Both the position numbers and the translations under genes were made by a program. A model generated the notes under the pieces. It was not told the origin of the DNA. It saw only the letters and a list, made by a program, of their open reading frames with translations, and made no database searches. From Gammaproteobacteria bacterium (GTDB lineage: Bacteria > Pseudomonadota > Gammaproteobacteria > Chromatiales > Chromatiaceae): DNA of 8,285 nt. Positions within the stretch are counted from its first letter, which is position 1. Each line of letters opens with the position of its first letter. The DNA lies in the NCBI GenBank assembly GCA_015231665.1, contig JADGBD010000080.1, positions 1 to 8,285 on the forward strand. The letters run 5' to 3'. Positions 1 through 6,496 of the stretch are shown here, piece after piece.

Positions 1-13
1 TCACCAAAAACCC

Positions 14-50
14 TGTCAAGTGTTTTTTTCAAAATTGGGCTGAATAGTTA
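14..50 (-). promoter_or_regulatory. Possible leftward promoter -35 box with A-tract upstream region at the window edge
   Basis: Read on the minus strand, positions 19 to 14 spell a perfect TTGACA. It is preceded by A/T-rich DNA with runs of A (about 22-60), which is what an UP element looks like. The matching -10 box would lie beyond position 1, so it cannot be checked. If real, this promoter drives a gene to the left of the window. A consensus -35 with AT-rich upstream DNA is typical of strong promoters such as those of stable RNA genes, but the target is not visible. Confidence 0.3.
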
Positions 51-122
51 CAATTTTAAAACAATTCGAAACTATATGCAGCTAGAAATTGGGGTAATCT
101 ATTATTACCGCGTTCCTAACTC

Positions 123-154
123 TGCGCTCTCCGCGCTCCTCTGCGTGCTCCGCG
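123..154 (+). repeat. GCG-periodic short repeat array (copy 1)
   Basis: Four TGCG or CGCG cores start at 123, 132, 142 and 151, giving spacings of 9, 10 and 9 bp, with pyrimidine-rich CTC/CTCC between them. The array ends a few bases from the dxs stop codon (157-159, minus). The same pattern recurs at 4521-4546, 4571-4601 (inverted), 4645-4713 and 8226-8257. Intergenic sequences of this style occur in many environmental bacterial genomes, but I know of no established name or function. Confidence 0.6.
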
Positions 155-156
155 GC

Positions 157-2034
157 CTAAATTTCCCTGACCAGGCTCAGGAGGTTCTCGACATCCAGTT
201 GAGCGTCTCTTAGCTGCTCGGCCTGGGTGCCGTGGTCGATGAAGCGATCCGGCAGGCCCAGGTTGCGGACCTTGATGCTCAAACCCTGGGCCGCGAGCCA
301 TTCATTCACCGCCGAGCCGGCGCCGCCTTGCACCGCGTTCTCCTCCAAGGTGATCAGGGCCCTATGGGTCCTCGCCAGCTCCGCCAGCAGCTCTTCATCC
401 AGGGGCTTGACGAAGCGCATGTCCGCCACCGTGGCGTTGCATTGCTCCGCCACCTCAAGCGCAGTGGCGAGCAGGCTGCCGAAGGACAGGATCGCCAGAC
501 CCTGGCCCTGATCCTGCCCCTGACGCAGCAGCCGGCCCTTGCCGATGGGCAGAGGCTCCAGCGGACTGCTCAGCTCGACCCCCGGACCTGTGCCGCGGGG
601 ATAGCGCACCAGCGCCGGGCCAGGGTACTGATAGGCGGTCTGCAGCAGGCGCTGGCATTCGTCCTCGTCCGCCGGGGCCATCACCAGCAGGTTGGGGATG
701 CAGCGGCAGAAGCTCAGATCGAACACCCCGCCGTGGGTAGCGCCATCAGCGCCCACCAGGCCGCCACGATCCACCGCAAAGGTGACGTCCAGATTCTGCA
801 GGGCGACATCGTGGATCAGCTGGTCATAGGCCCGCTGGAGAAAGGTGGAATAGATCGCCACCACCGGCTTGAGGCCATCGCAGGCCATGCCGGCGGCCAG
901 GGTGACGGCATGTTGTTCGGCGATACCCACATCGAAGTAGCGCGCGGGAAAGCGCTCGCGGAAGGCGACCATCCCCGAGCCCTCACACATGGCCGGGGTG
1001 ATGGCCACCAGGCGGCTGTCCTGCTCGGCGGTGGCGCAGAGCCATTGGCCGAAGATCTTGGTGTAGGTCGGCCGGCCGCCGCTGCCGTTCATCTCGCCGG
1101 TGTCCGGGTCGAAGGGAGTAACGCCGTGATAAACGCAGGGGTCGTTCTCCGCCGGATGGAAGCCGCGCCCCTTCTGGGTAACCACATGCAGCAGGCGCGG
1201 GCCCTGCATCTCGCTCATGTTGCCCAGGGTGGTGAGCAGGCTGGGCAGGTCGTGGCCGTCCACCGGGCCGATGTAGTTGAAACCCAGTTCCTCGAAGAAG
1301 GTACCGGGCATGACCATGCCCTTCATGTGCTCTTCCCAGCGGCCGATGAAATCCCGCACTCCGGGGATCTTGCCGATGGTGGCCTTGCCGCCGTCGCGCA
1401 CGCTGTTGTAGAAGCGGCTGGAGAGCACCTTGGCCAGGTAGTTGCTCATTGCCCCCACCGGTTTGGAGATGGACATATCGTTGTCGTTGAGCACCACCAG
1501 CAGGTCCAGGTCCTTGATCGAGCCGGCATGGTTCAGCGCCTCCAGGGCCATGCCGCCGGACAGGGCACCATCACCGATAACGGCGATGCTGTGGCGCTTG
1601 AGGCCCTGACGCCGGGCGGCAATCGCCATGCCCAGGGCGGCGCTGATGGAGGTGCTGGAATGGCCGACGCCAAAGGTGTCGTAGGGCGATTCGCTGCGCT
1701 TGGGAAAGCCGGAGATGCCGCCTTGCTGGCGCAGGCTGGCCATCTGCTCGCGGCGGCCGGTGATGATCTTGTGCGGATAGGCCTGATGGCCAACGTCCCA
1801 CACCAGCCGATCTTCCGGGGTGTCGAAGATATAGTGCAGCGCCAGGGTCAGCTCCACCACTCCCAGCCCCGCCGCTAGATGGCCGCCGGTACGGGATACG
1901 GACTGGATCAGAAAGCGGCGCAGCTCATCGGCCAGGGGTTGCAGGCGCTGAGGCGGCAGGCGGCGCAGATCCGCCGGGCTCTCCAGCTGGCTCAGCAGAG
2001 GAAAGTCGCCGTCGATGGAAGCAGCCTCGCTCAT
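157..2034 (-). CDS. dxs: 1-deoxy-D-xylulose-5-phosphate synthase (Dxs)
   Basis: Dxs is a cytosolic, thiamine-diphosphate-dependent enzyme that condenses pyruvate with glyceraldehyde 3-phosphate to give 1-deoxy-D-xylulose 5-phosphate and CO2. This is the entry step of the MEP pathway to isoprenoids and also supplies thiamine and pyridoxal synthesis. The 625-residue product matches the usual length (E. coli about 620). Visible landmarks are GGHLAAG with His52, the [10 protein letters not shown] segment (80-89), the ThDP/Mg motif GDG (154-156) with Asn183, and a transketolase pyrimidine-binding domain from about 321 to 485 with catalytic Glu373 in GIAEQHAVT, Arg401 and His434. A transketolase C-terminal domain follows (about 500-615). 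These residues keep a constant +3 offset from the E. coli numbering, so the protein looks intact. The ATG at 2034 has a strong Shine-Dalgarno. The gene stands alone: the common neighbour ispA is not upstream, where an unrelated gene runs divergently. Only a weak -10 (TAAGAT, minus strand, 2068-2063) is visible. Confidence 0.98.
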   Translation of the reverse strand: MSEAASIDGDFPLLSQLESPADLRRLPPQRLQPLADELRRFLIQSVSRTGGHLAAGLGVVELTLALHYIFDTPEDRLVWDVGHQAYPHKIITGRREQMASLRQQGGISGFPKRSESPYDTFGVGHSSTSISAALGMAIAARRQGLKRHSIAVIGDGALSGGMALEALNHAGSIKDLDLLVVLNDNDMSISKPVGAMSNYLAKVLSSRFYNSVRDGGKATIGKIPGVRDFIGRWEEHMKGMVMPGTFFEELGFNYIGPVDGHDLPSLLTTLGNMSEMQGPRLLHVVTQKGRGFHPAENDPCVYHGVTPFDPDTGEMNGSGGRPTYTKIFGQWLCATAEQDSRLVAITPAMCEGSGMVAFRERFPARYFDVGIAEQHAVTLAAGMACDGLKPVVAIYSTFLQRAYDQLIHDVALQNLDVTFAVDRGGLVGADGATHGGVFDLSFCRCIPNLLVMAPADEDECQRLLQTAYQYPGPALVRYPRGTGPGVELSSPLEPLPIGKGRLLRQGQDQGQGLAILSFGSLLATALEVAEQCNATVADMRFVKPLDEELLAELARTHRALITLEENAVQGGAGSAVNEWLAAQGLSIKVRNLGLPDRFIDHGTQAEQLRDAQLDVENLLSLVREI

Positions 2035-2038
2035 TGTT

Positions 2039-2046
2039 CACCTCCC
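2039..2046 (-). promoter_or_regulatory. Strong ribosome binding site of dxs
   Basis: On the minus strand GGGAGGTG lies four bases before the ATG at 2034. It is a near-perfect complement of the 16S 3' end and fixes the dxs start. Confidence 0.8.
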
Positions 2047-2104
2047 GCAAATAAAGTGGGCTATCTTAACCCATAGATGATTCACCGGTAGCGCCGAAGA
2101 TTCC

Positions 2105-2120
2105 TCCTCAAGATTGAGGA
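2105..2120 (+). other. Perfect small hairpin in the leader of the DUF5610-like gene
   Basis: TCCTCA (2105-2110) pairs exactly with TGAGGA (2115-2120) around an AGAT loop. It lies about 48 bp before the start codon at 2168 and is followed by AAAAG, not a T-run, so it does not look like a terminator. The right arm resembles a Shine-Dalgarno sequence. It may be a structured leader or an operator-like dyad in the divergent dxs spacer. Function not determined. Confidence 0.35.
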
Positions 2121-2167
2121 AAAGCTGCCGCCAAACTGAGTAGAAAACCCATTTCCGAGGAATCCCC

Positions 2168-3403
2168 ATGGCCAGCAGCATCCAGTCCATCAGTCTCCCC
2201 CCTCAGGCCCAGGCCGGCGCGATCAAGGATCGCCTGCAAACCCCGGCGAAAGCAGAGAAAAGCGACCTCGCTCCAGTGGCGGATGACCGCGTCGATCTGC
2301 GCAAGCCCAGCTCGCAGCAACTGCTCAACGACAAAATCATGCAGGCCATCAGCGGCCTGAATGACTACCTCAAGGCCGAGGGTTTCCAGACCATCGAACG
2401 GCTCGACCCCGCCGAATTCACCCCGGAAAAGGTCTCGGATCGCATCCTCAACTTCATCGACCTCTCGATCAAGCAGGCCGAGGCCAAGGGCGCCGACCCC
2501 GCCGAGCTGGAAGAGATGCGCGAGAAGGCCCGTGCCGGCGTCGAGGAAGGCTACAAAAAGGCCTACGACATGCTCGAAGGCCTGGGCATGCTGGAGGGCA
2601 AGGTCAAGGCAGAGGTGGAAAAGACCTACGAACTGCTGCAGCAGGGCCTGGATCGGATGGACCGGGGCGAACCCCTGGTGCTGAGCGAGGCGCAAAAGGC
2701 CAGCGATGCCCTGGACATCAGCGCCCAGGCCGAGTCCCGCAGCCTGAGCCTGGAGATTGAAACCCGCGATGGCGACAAGATCAGCATCAACCTGCAACGC
2801 CAAAGCAGCAGCGCCAGCCTGGCCTATCAGGCCGAAGATGAGAACGGCCGCTTCAGCCTGAGCATGCAGCAGCGCCAGAGCGAGTTTTCCTTCCAATATC
2901 AGGTGGAAGGCAATCTCGATAAAGACGAGGAGCAGGCGATCAAGGACCTGCTCAAGGACGTGGACAAGCTGGCGGATGACTTTTTCGCCGGCAACACCCC
3001 GGATTTGCTCAAGACCGCGCTGAAAAACGGCTTCAATTCAGAGGAGCTGAACAGCTTCAGCCTGCAGATGAACCACAGCCAAAGCCGCCTGGCCGCCAGC
3101 ACCTATCAGCAGGTGGATCAGCTGGAACAGGGCCGCCGCGGCCCGCCGGGCACACCGCCGGGCCAGCTGCTGCAGCAAATGCGGGATGACAGCGAACGCG
3201 CCGGCCTGGCCCTGGGTGAGCGCTTCGGCAACCCCAGTGACCTGCTCAAGCAACTGCTGGTGCAGCGCCTGGAGCTGGAGCCTCGCTTCGATTCAGTGTT
3301 CGGCAAGGACAGCGGCGAGGCCGAGCCCGAGACCCCGCAGAGCCTGATGGAAAAGATGGTGGATGGTATCGCTGCCAGCGAGACTGACGCAGTTCAGCAA
3401 TAG
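2168..3403 (+). CDS. DUF5610-like domain protein of unknown function
   Basis: A 411-residue hydrophilic protein with no signal peptide, membrane segment or cysteine. Residues about 47-165 look like the DUF5610 domain: a helical N-terminal part, the TPEKVSDRILNFI segment (85-97), then GVEEGYKKAYDMLEGLGML (124-142) and the EKTYELLQQGLD helix (151-162). Residues about 190-247 form alternating beta-like stretches (SLSLEIETRDGDKISINL, then FSLSMQQRQSEFSFQYQVEG). An acidic helix with LDKDEEQAI and ADDFFAGN follows (250-276), a combination I recall from related gammaproteobacterial proteins. A Gly/Pro-rich linker (about 322-333) leads to a helical tail. The start is well supported: GAGGAA (2157-2162) lies five bases before the ATG. 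The gene is monocistronic, divergent from dxs and convergent with the next gene. The family assignment is from memory of its motifs. No biochemical role is known to me. Confidence 0.75.
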   Translation: MASSIQSISLPPQAQAGAIKDRLQTPAKAEKSDLAPVADDRVDLRKPSSQQLLNDKIMQAISGLNDYLKAEGFQTIERLDPAEFTPEKVSDRILNFIDLSIKQAEAKGADPAELEEMREKARAGVEEGYKKAYDMLEGLGMLEGKVKAEVEKTYELLQQGLDRMDRGEPLVLSEAQKASDALDISAQAESRSLSLEIETRDGDKISINLQRQSSSASLAYQAEDENGRFSLSMQQRQSEFSFQYQVEGNLDKDEEQAIKDLLKDVDKLADDFFAGNTPDLLKTALKNGFNSEELNSFSLQMNHSQSRLAASTYQQVDQLEQGRRGPPGTPPGQLLQQMRDDSERAGLALGERFGNPSDLLKQLLVQRLELEPRFDSVFGKDSGEAEPETPQSLMEKMVDGIAASETDAVQQ

Positions 3404-3464
3404 CTAACCCCCTCTCCCCAACCTCTCTCCCCGCGGGCTCTCCCCGAGGGGCGAGGGGCTTAGC
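3403..3464 (+). terminator. Large stem-loop between convergent genes; possible bidirectional terminator or intergenic repeat
   Basis: The arms 3403-3419 and 3448-3464 are inverted repeats that pair at 15 of 17 positions: GCTAA with TTAGC, then a C-rich/G-rich stem CCCCTCTCCCC against GGGGCGAGGGG with one mismatch. The octamer CTCTCCCC also repeats in tandem at 3412, 3425 and 3438, exactly 13 bp apart. The structure begins at the last base of the DUF5610-like gene's stop codon and lies between convergent genes, where terminators are expected. No T-run follows on either strand, so intrinsic termination is uncertain. C-rich intergenic repeats of this look are common in Proteobacteria. Confidence 0.45.
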
Positions 3465-3512
3465 CCCTATGTAACGCGCCCGCTGAACGACAGCTGACGG
3501 CTGGCAGCTAGC

Positions 3513-4178
3513 CTAACGCCTGTCCGGATTCATCTCCATCAGGCGAAAATCCCGCGGCATCACATACTGCAGCACTTCCTTGCCCTCCTGATCGATGAGG
3601 ATGCTCAGACCCTTGTCGGGATAGAACCAACGCTCGACCTTTTCGTCCACCCGGGCGCGGGAAGCGGGCTCGCCAAAGCGGGTCTTGAAGAACTCCTCGT
3701 CCAGCTGGCCATAGAGGGGGATGTAGGTCAGGGATTTGATTCGGCGACTCTGCATCAGCGCCTTGTCCGGCTCCGCCAGCAGCCACTGGTAGGCGCCGCT
3801 GGGGCCGGGCTTGCGGGTCAGGGCGCGCTCGCCCATGGCAAACATCTCCTCCCGGCTCGCCTCCAGCACCAGCACCAGCTTGGCCGCCAGAGGGCCATTC
3901 CTGACCGTGCCGAAATAGGCCTCCAGGCTCATGTCCTTGCCATCCGCCGTGGCGGCAAACAGGGCCATGCCTTCAGGCGGGCCGTAGAGGCGCATCACAT
4001 CCTCCAGGCTATCCTGGCCCAAATGAATCCCCAGCGCCTTGCTGCTGCCGTTCTCAAACAGCTCGATCTGCCAGGGCATGTCATTCATCCGCTCCGCCAC
4101 CTGAGGCGCGGGCACCAGCACCCAAAGCAGGAGCAGGATCAAGCCAACCGGAATGACCACCTTGAAAAAATTATTCAT
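3513..4178 (-). CDS. Hypothetical membrane-anchored protein with two BamE-like motifs
   Basis: A 221-residue protein I cannot name. Residues 7-23 (VVIPVGLILLLLWVLVP) form a single hydrophobic segment after a short N-terminus with one Lys, so an uncleaved signal anchor with the rest in the periplasm is likely. There is no lipobox cysteine. Two segments share a pattern seen in BamE/SmpA-like folds: LGQDSLEDVMRLYGPP (53-68) and LDEEFFKTRFGEP (159-171). The second is followed by a Trp/Tyr strand (ERWFYPDKGLSILID, 182-196) and KEVLQYVMPRDF (200-211). This resemblance is by eye only. The ATG at 4178 has only a weak purine-rich upstream sequence (AAAGGCGAAG). It starts 46 bp after the ycgL stop in the same direction, so the two are probably one transcript. 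A role in envelope assembly or integrity is a guess. Confidence 0.8.
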   Translation of the reverse strand: MNNFFKVVIPVGLILLLLWVLVPAPQVAERMNDMPWQIELFENGSSKALGIHLGQDSLEDVMRLYGPPEGMALFAATADGKDMSLEAYFGTVRNGPLAAKLVLVLEASREEMFAMGERALTRKPGPSGAYQWLLAEPDKALMQSRRIKSLTYIPLYGQLDEEFFKTRFGEPASRARVDEKVERWFYPDKGLSILIDQEGKEVLQYVMPRDFRLMEMNPDRR

Positions 4179-4224
4179 CCAAAACTTCGCCTTTGAGTAG
4201 TAGGCAGATCAACCCAGGCTCGGG

Positions 4225-4515
4225 CTAAATCTGCGCCTGATAAAGCTCCACCTCGATCTGCGGCGGCATCTGCAGATAAAAGCCCTGCTGCTGCAGGGCA
4301 GCCATGACCTCAACCACGTCCACCCGCGCCAACCGCCGCTGGGGATATAACTCCAAATCAAGCACCGGCCGGGGCTGACCAAAATGGCCGCGCAGGGCCT
4401 CGGGCAACTGCGCAAACCCCATTCCCTCGGCCAGGTAGAGATACATCTCCGCTTGCTTGCCACTGGCCAGCACGGTGCAGTTCAAGCGCTCAGCGGAGTC
4501 AGCAACTAAGGTCAT
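4225..4515 (-). CDS. ycgL: YcgL family protein (DUF709)
   Basis: A 96-residue small protein of the YcgL family, conserved in Gammaproteobacteria and without a firmly established function. The segment LNCTVLASGKQAEMYLY (11-27) aligns without gaps to the E. coli YcgL start MFCVIYRSSKRDQTYLY. It continues with the family's FAQLPEALRGHFGQP (34-48), the RRLARVDVVEVMAALQQQGFYLQMPP helix and strand region (60-85), and a short acidic tail. The coordinates use the only upstream ATG (4515), which lacks a Shine-Dalgarno. The family alignment instead favours the TTG at 4485 as the true start, giving about 86 residues. The usual neighbour rnd (ribonuclease D) is absent; the downstream partner is the 221-residue envelope-type protein. 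A lone -10-like TAAAAT (minus, 4567-4562) has no convincing -35. Confidence 0.85.
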   Translation of the reverse strand: MTLVADSAERLNCTVLASGKQAEMYLYLAEGMGFAQLPEALRGHFGQPRPVLDLELYPQRRLARVDVVEVMAALQQQGFYLQMPPQIEVELYQAQI

Positions 4516-4520
4516 GATAG

Positions 4521-4546
4521 TCTGCGTTTATTCGCGTTGATTGGCG
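4521..4546 (+). repeat. GCG-periodic short repeat array (copy 2)
   Basis: GCG cores at 4524, 4534 and 4544 are exactly 10 bp apart, separated by T-rich TTTATTC and TTGATTG. This flavour is less pyrimidine-pure than the other copies. It sits immediately upstream of the annotated ycgL ATG, where its presence leaves no room for a normal ribosome binding site. Confidence 0.45.
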
Positions 4547-4570
4547 GACGTTAATTTTCAGATTTTAGGA

Positions 4571-4657
4571 CGCAGAGATCGCGGAGAAGCGCAGAGCGCG
4601 CAGATCGTTAAATTTTTCTTCTCTCACAATCCTCTCCACAACTCTGCGATCTCCGCG
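4571..4657. repeat. Facing copies of the GCG-periodic repeat forming an imperfect inverted repeat
   Basis: CGC cores on the plus strand at 4571, 4580, 4590 and 4597/4599 are the inverted form of the repeat. The block starting at 4642 is the direct form. Positions 4571-4586 and 4642-4657 are reverse complements at 14 of 16 bases, with about 55 bp of AT-rich and C/T-rich sequence between. This could extrude or fold as a long hairpin in the spacer between ycgL and the GTPase operon. Confidence 0.55.
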
Positions 4658-4720
4658 CTTCGCGACTCTGGCATCCTGCATCTGCGTCCATGCAGTCGTT
4701 TGCGGCCTCTGCGTCCTTTT
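4642..4720 (+). repeat. GCG-periodic short repeat array (copy 3), upstream of the GTPase operon
   Basis: GCG cores lie at 4646, 4655, 4662, then 4684, 4702 and 4711, mostly at 9 bp or multiples of it, in the motif CTCTGCG/CTCCGCG. The array ends in a T6 run (4717-4722), with no hairpin directly before it. Together with the inverted block it fills most of the 250-bp spacer. I see no convincing sigma-70 promoter for the operon between here and 4768. Confidence 0.55.
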
Positions 4721-4768
4721 TTGGTTCCGGTTTCGCCGGGCTAGGCTTTTTGGGTTAAAGTGCGCCCT

Positions 4769-6496
4769 ATGAATCCGGCCTCCTTGCGCAGCCTGTGCCA
4801 TTTTACCTCGCACCTGATCTCCCGTTACCGGGCGTTGGACCCGGATAACCCCAGCCTGCTCTCCCTGATCTACGCCAACGGCCTGCTCCTGCGCGCAGCA
4901 CAGACCGCGCCCTTGCCCCTGCAGCTGGCGGTGATAGGCCCCACCCAGGTGGGCAAAAGCAGCCTGGTCAACCTGTTGCTGGGGAGTGATCGAGCCGGGG
5001 TCAGCCCCCTGGCTGGGCACACCCGCCATGCCCAGGGCTTTGCCAGCACGCCCCTGGACAACCGCCAGCGCAGCCAGATCAACGACCTGCTGCCCGGCCT
5101 CAGCCCGGCGGAGCCGGAACAGCTGTTTCCCGACAAGGTCGGCTACTATAGCCTCATCCAGGTCCCCAGGGACAGCACCGCCGATGCCCTGCCGCCAATG
5201 CTGGTGTGGGACAGCCCGGATTTCGACTCCGTCAGCTCGCGCCATTACCGCACCACGGTGCCGGCCCTCTGCGCCCTCACCGATCTGGTGGTGATGCTGG
5301 TGAGCAAGGAGAAATACGCCGACCAGAGCGTCTGGGAGCTGCTGCGTCTGATCGCCCCCGCCGGCCTGCCGCTGGTGCTGGTGATCAACAAGGTCCCCGC
5401 CGGTGCAGCCGATGAGTTGATGCAGATTGTCGCCGCCAAGTTTGCCGCTGAGGGCCTGCCGCCGACGCCGCTGTTTTGTCTGCCCTACCTGCACAACCCC
5501 ACAGAGGAACTGGCCGCCAGCGCCGCGGCCAGACAGCTGCTCGCCGGCCTGCGCCCGCAGTTGCAGCGAACAGCGCCCCATCCGCGCCAGCTGGCGGAGC
5601 TGCTGCAGCGCCACTGGTCGAGCTGGACCGCACCCCTGCAGCAGGAACTGGCCGCCGCCCGGACCTGGCGCGACAAGGTGGCGACTGAGCTACACAGCGC
5701 CGAGCAGCAGTTCGAGCGGGATTATCTGAAAAATCCCGACTACCGCGAGAGTCTCGACAAGGCCATCCTCCAGCTGCTGCAGCTGCTGGAACTGCCCGGC
5801 CTGGCCGCGCCGCTGGCACGGGCGCGGGAGCTGGTGACCTGGCCGGTGCGCCAGGCCGTGTCCCTGTTCCAGCGTGCCCGCAACGCGGATGCCGAGACCA
5901 GCTCGATGGAGGCCAAGCTCCTCAGCGAGGCCCTGCGCCAGGCCCGCCAGCGCCTGCTCCATCAAGCCACGGTGCAGGCGGGCCAGAACAAGGGCAGGCA
6001 GCAGCTCTGGTGGCAACACCTCTGGCTGTTGCTGCAGCAACGGGAGAGCGAGCTGCAGCAACAGGGGCTGCAGCTGATCGACCAGCACCAGCGCCATTTC
6101 CAGCCGGAGATCGACAGTGCCGCCAACCGCCTGCTCGGCCATCTGCAGGAACACCCCAGAACCCTCAACACCCTGCGCGCCACCCGCGCCTCGGCCGATG
6201 CCGCCGCCGTCGCCTTTGCCCTCAAGTCCGGTGGCATCGGCCTGTCCGATCTGATCCTGACCCCGGCCATGCTCGCCTTCAGCACCCTGCTCACCGAAGG
6301 CGCTGTCGGCCAGTTCATGGAAGGCATTGGCGCCGATCTCAACCAGGCCCAGCGGCGCTCGGTGCAGGAGCAGGTCTTTGCCCCGCTGCAGCAGCAACTG
6401 CTCGCGCTGCCCGCTGATCTGCCCCAGGACCTGCTGTTCGGCCTGCAGGCCGAGGAACTGCAGCGGGCCGAGCAGGCCCGCGCGAGGCTTGGCTGA
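4769..6496 (+). CDS. Large P-loop GTPase, first of a tandem pair, dynamin-like architecture
   Basis: The numbering below counts from an in-frame GTG at 4760 (578 residues). I prefer the ATG at 4769 (575 residues) because translation from it begins MNPASLRSL, but neither start has a clear Shine-Dalgarno. The G1/Walker A motif is GPTQVGKSS (60-68), a candidate G2 Thr is Thr88, and G3 is DSPDFDS (151-157) with Asp replacing the usual Gly. A shared segment VSKEKYADQSVW follows (181-192). The G4 position reads NKVP (210-213), so the specificity Asp is missing. The rest is mostly helical and Gln/Leu-rich, with likely coiled coils about 290-345 and 380-450. A hydrophobic, Gly-containing stretch follows at about 482-524 (starting AVAFALKSGGIGLSDLILTP), which could contact or enter membrane. 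The stop overlaps the next start, so translation is coupled. It is probably a membrane-associated GTPase working with its partner. The pathway is unknown, and 50S-binding GTPase labels for such proteins reflect only the P-loop domain. Confidence 0.85.
   Translation: MNPASLRSLCHFTSHLISRYRALDPDNPSLLSLIYANGLLLRAAQTAPLPLQLAVIGPTQVGKSSLVNLLLGSDRAGVSPLAGHTRHAQGFASTPLDNRQRSQINDLLPGLSPAEPEQLFPDKVGYYSLIQVPRDSTADALPPMLVWDSPDFDSVSSRHYRTTVPALCALTDLVVMLVSKEKYADQSVWELLRLIAPAGLPLVLVINKVPAGAADELMQIVAAKFAAEGLPPTPLFCLPYLHNPTEELAASAAARQLLAGLRPQLQRTAPHPRQLAELLQRHWSSWTAPLQQELAAARTWRDKVATELHSAEQQFERDYLKNPDYRESLDKAILQLLQLLELPGLAAPLARARELVTWPVRQAVSLFQRARNADAETSSMEAKLLSEALRQARQRLLHQATVQAGQNKGRQQLWWQHLWLLLQQRESELQQQGLQLIDQHQRHFQPEIDSAANRLLGHLQEHPRTLNTLRATRASADAAAVAFALKSGGIGLSDLILTPAMLAFSTLLTEGAVGQFMEGIGADLNQAQRRSVQEQVFAPLQQQLLALPADLPQDLLFGLQAEELQRAEQARARLG

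Noticed and set aside
93..109. Hairpin GGTAAT/ATTACC downstream of dxs as a terminator
   Set aside because: Only six mostly A-T pairs, and no T-run follows on the minus strand.
232..1878. Long open frame of 548 codons on the plus strand opposite dxs
   Set aside because: It is fully antisense to an intact, well-supported dxs and its product is low-complexity (His, Gly, Ala, Gln-rich), as expected from high-GC codon bias on the other strand.
2052..2078. Sigma-28 promoter using TAAAGTGG at 2052
   Set aside because: The -35 part fits, but no GCCGATAA-like -10 sits at the proper distance.
2108..2896. Minus-strand open frame of 262 codons opposite the DUF5610-like gene
   Set aside because: The plus-strand gene has a good ribosome binding site and family motifs. 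The antisense product is Ala/Leu/Gly-rich shadow sequence.
4521..4720. CRISPR array
   Set aside because: The repeated unit is only 9-10 bp and degenerate, with no 25-35 bp repeats separated by unique spacers, and no cas genes are present.
4717..4722. T6 run as an intrinsic terminator
   Set aside because: No hairpin directly precedes it, and it lies upstream of a rightward gene rather than after one.
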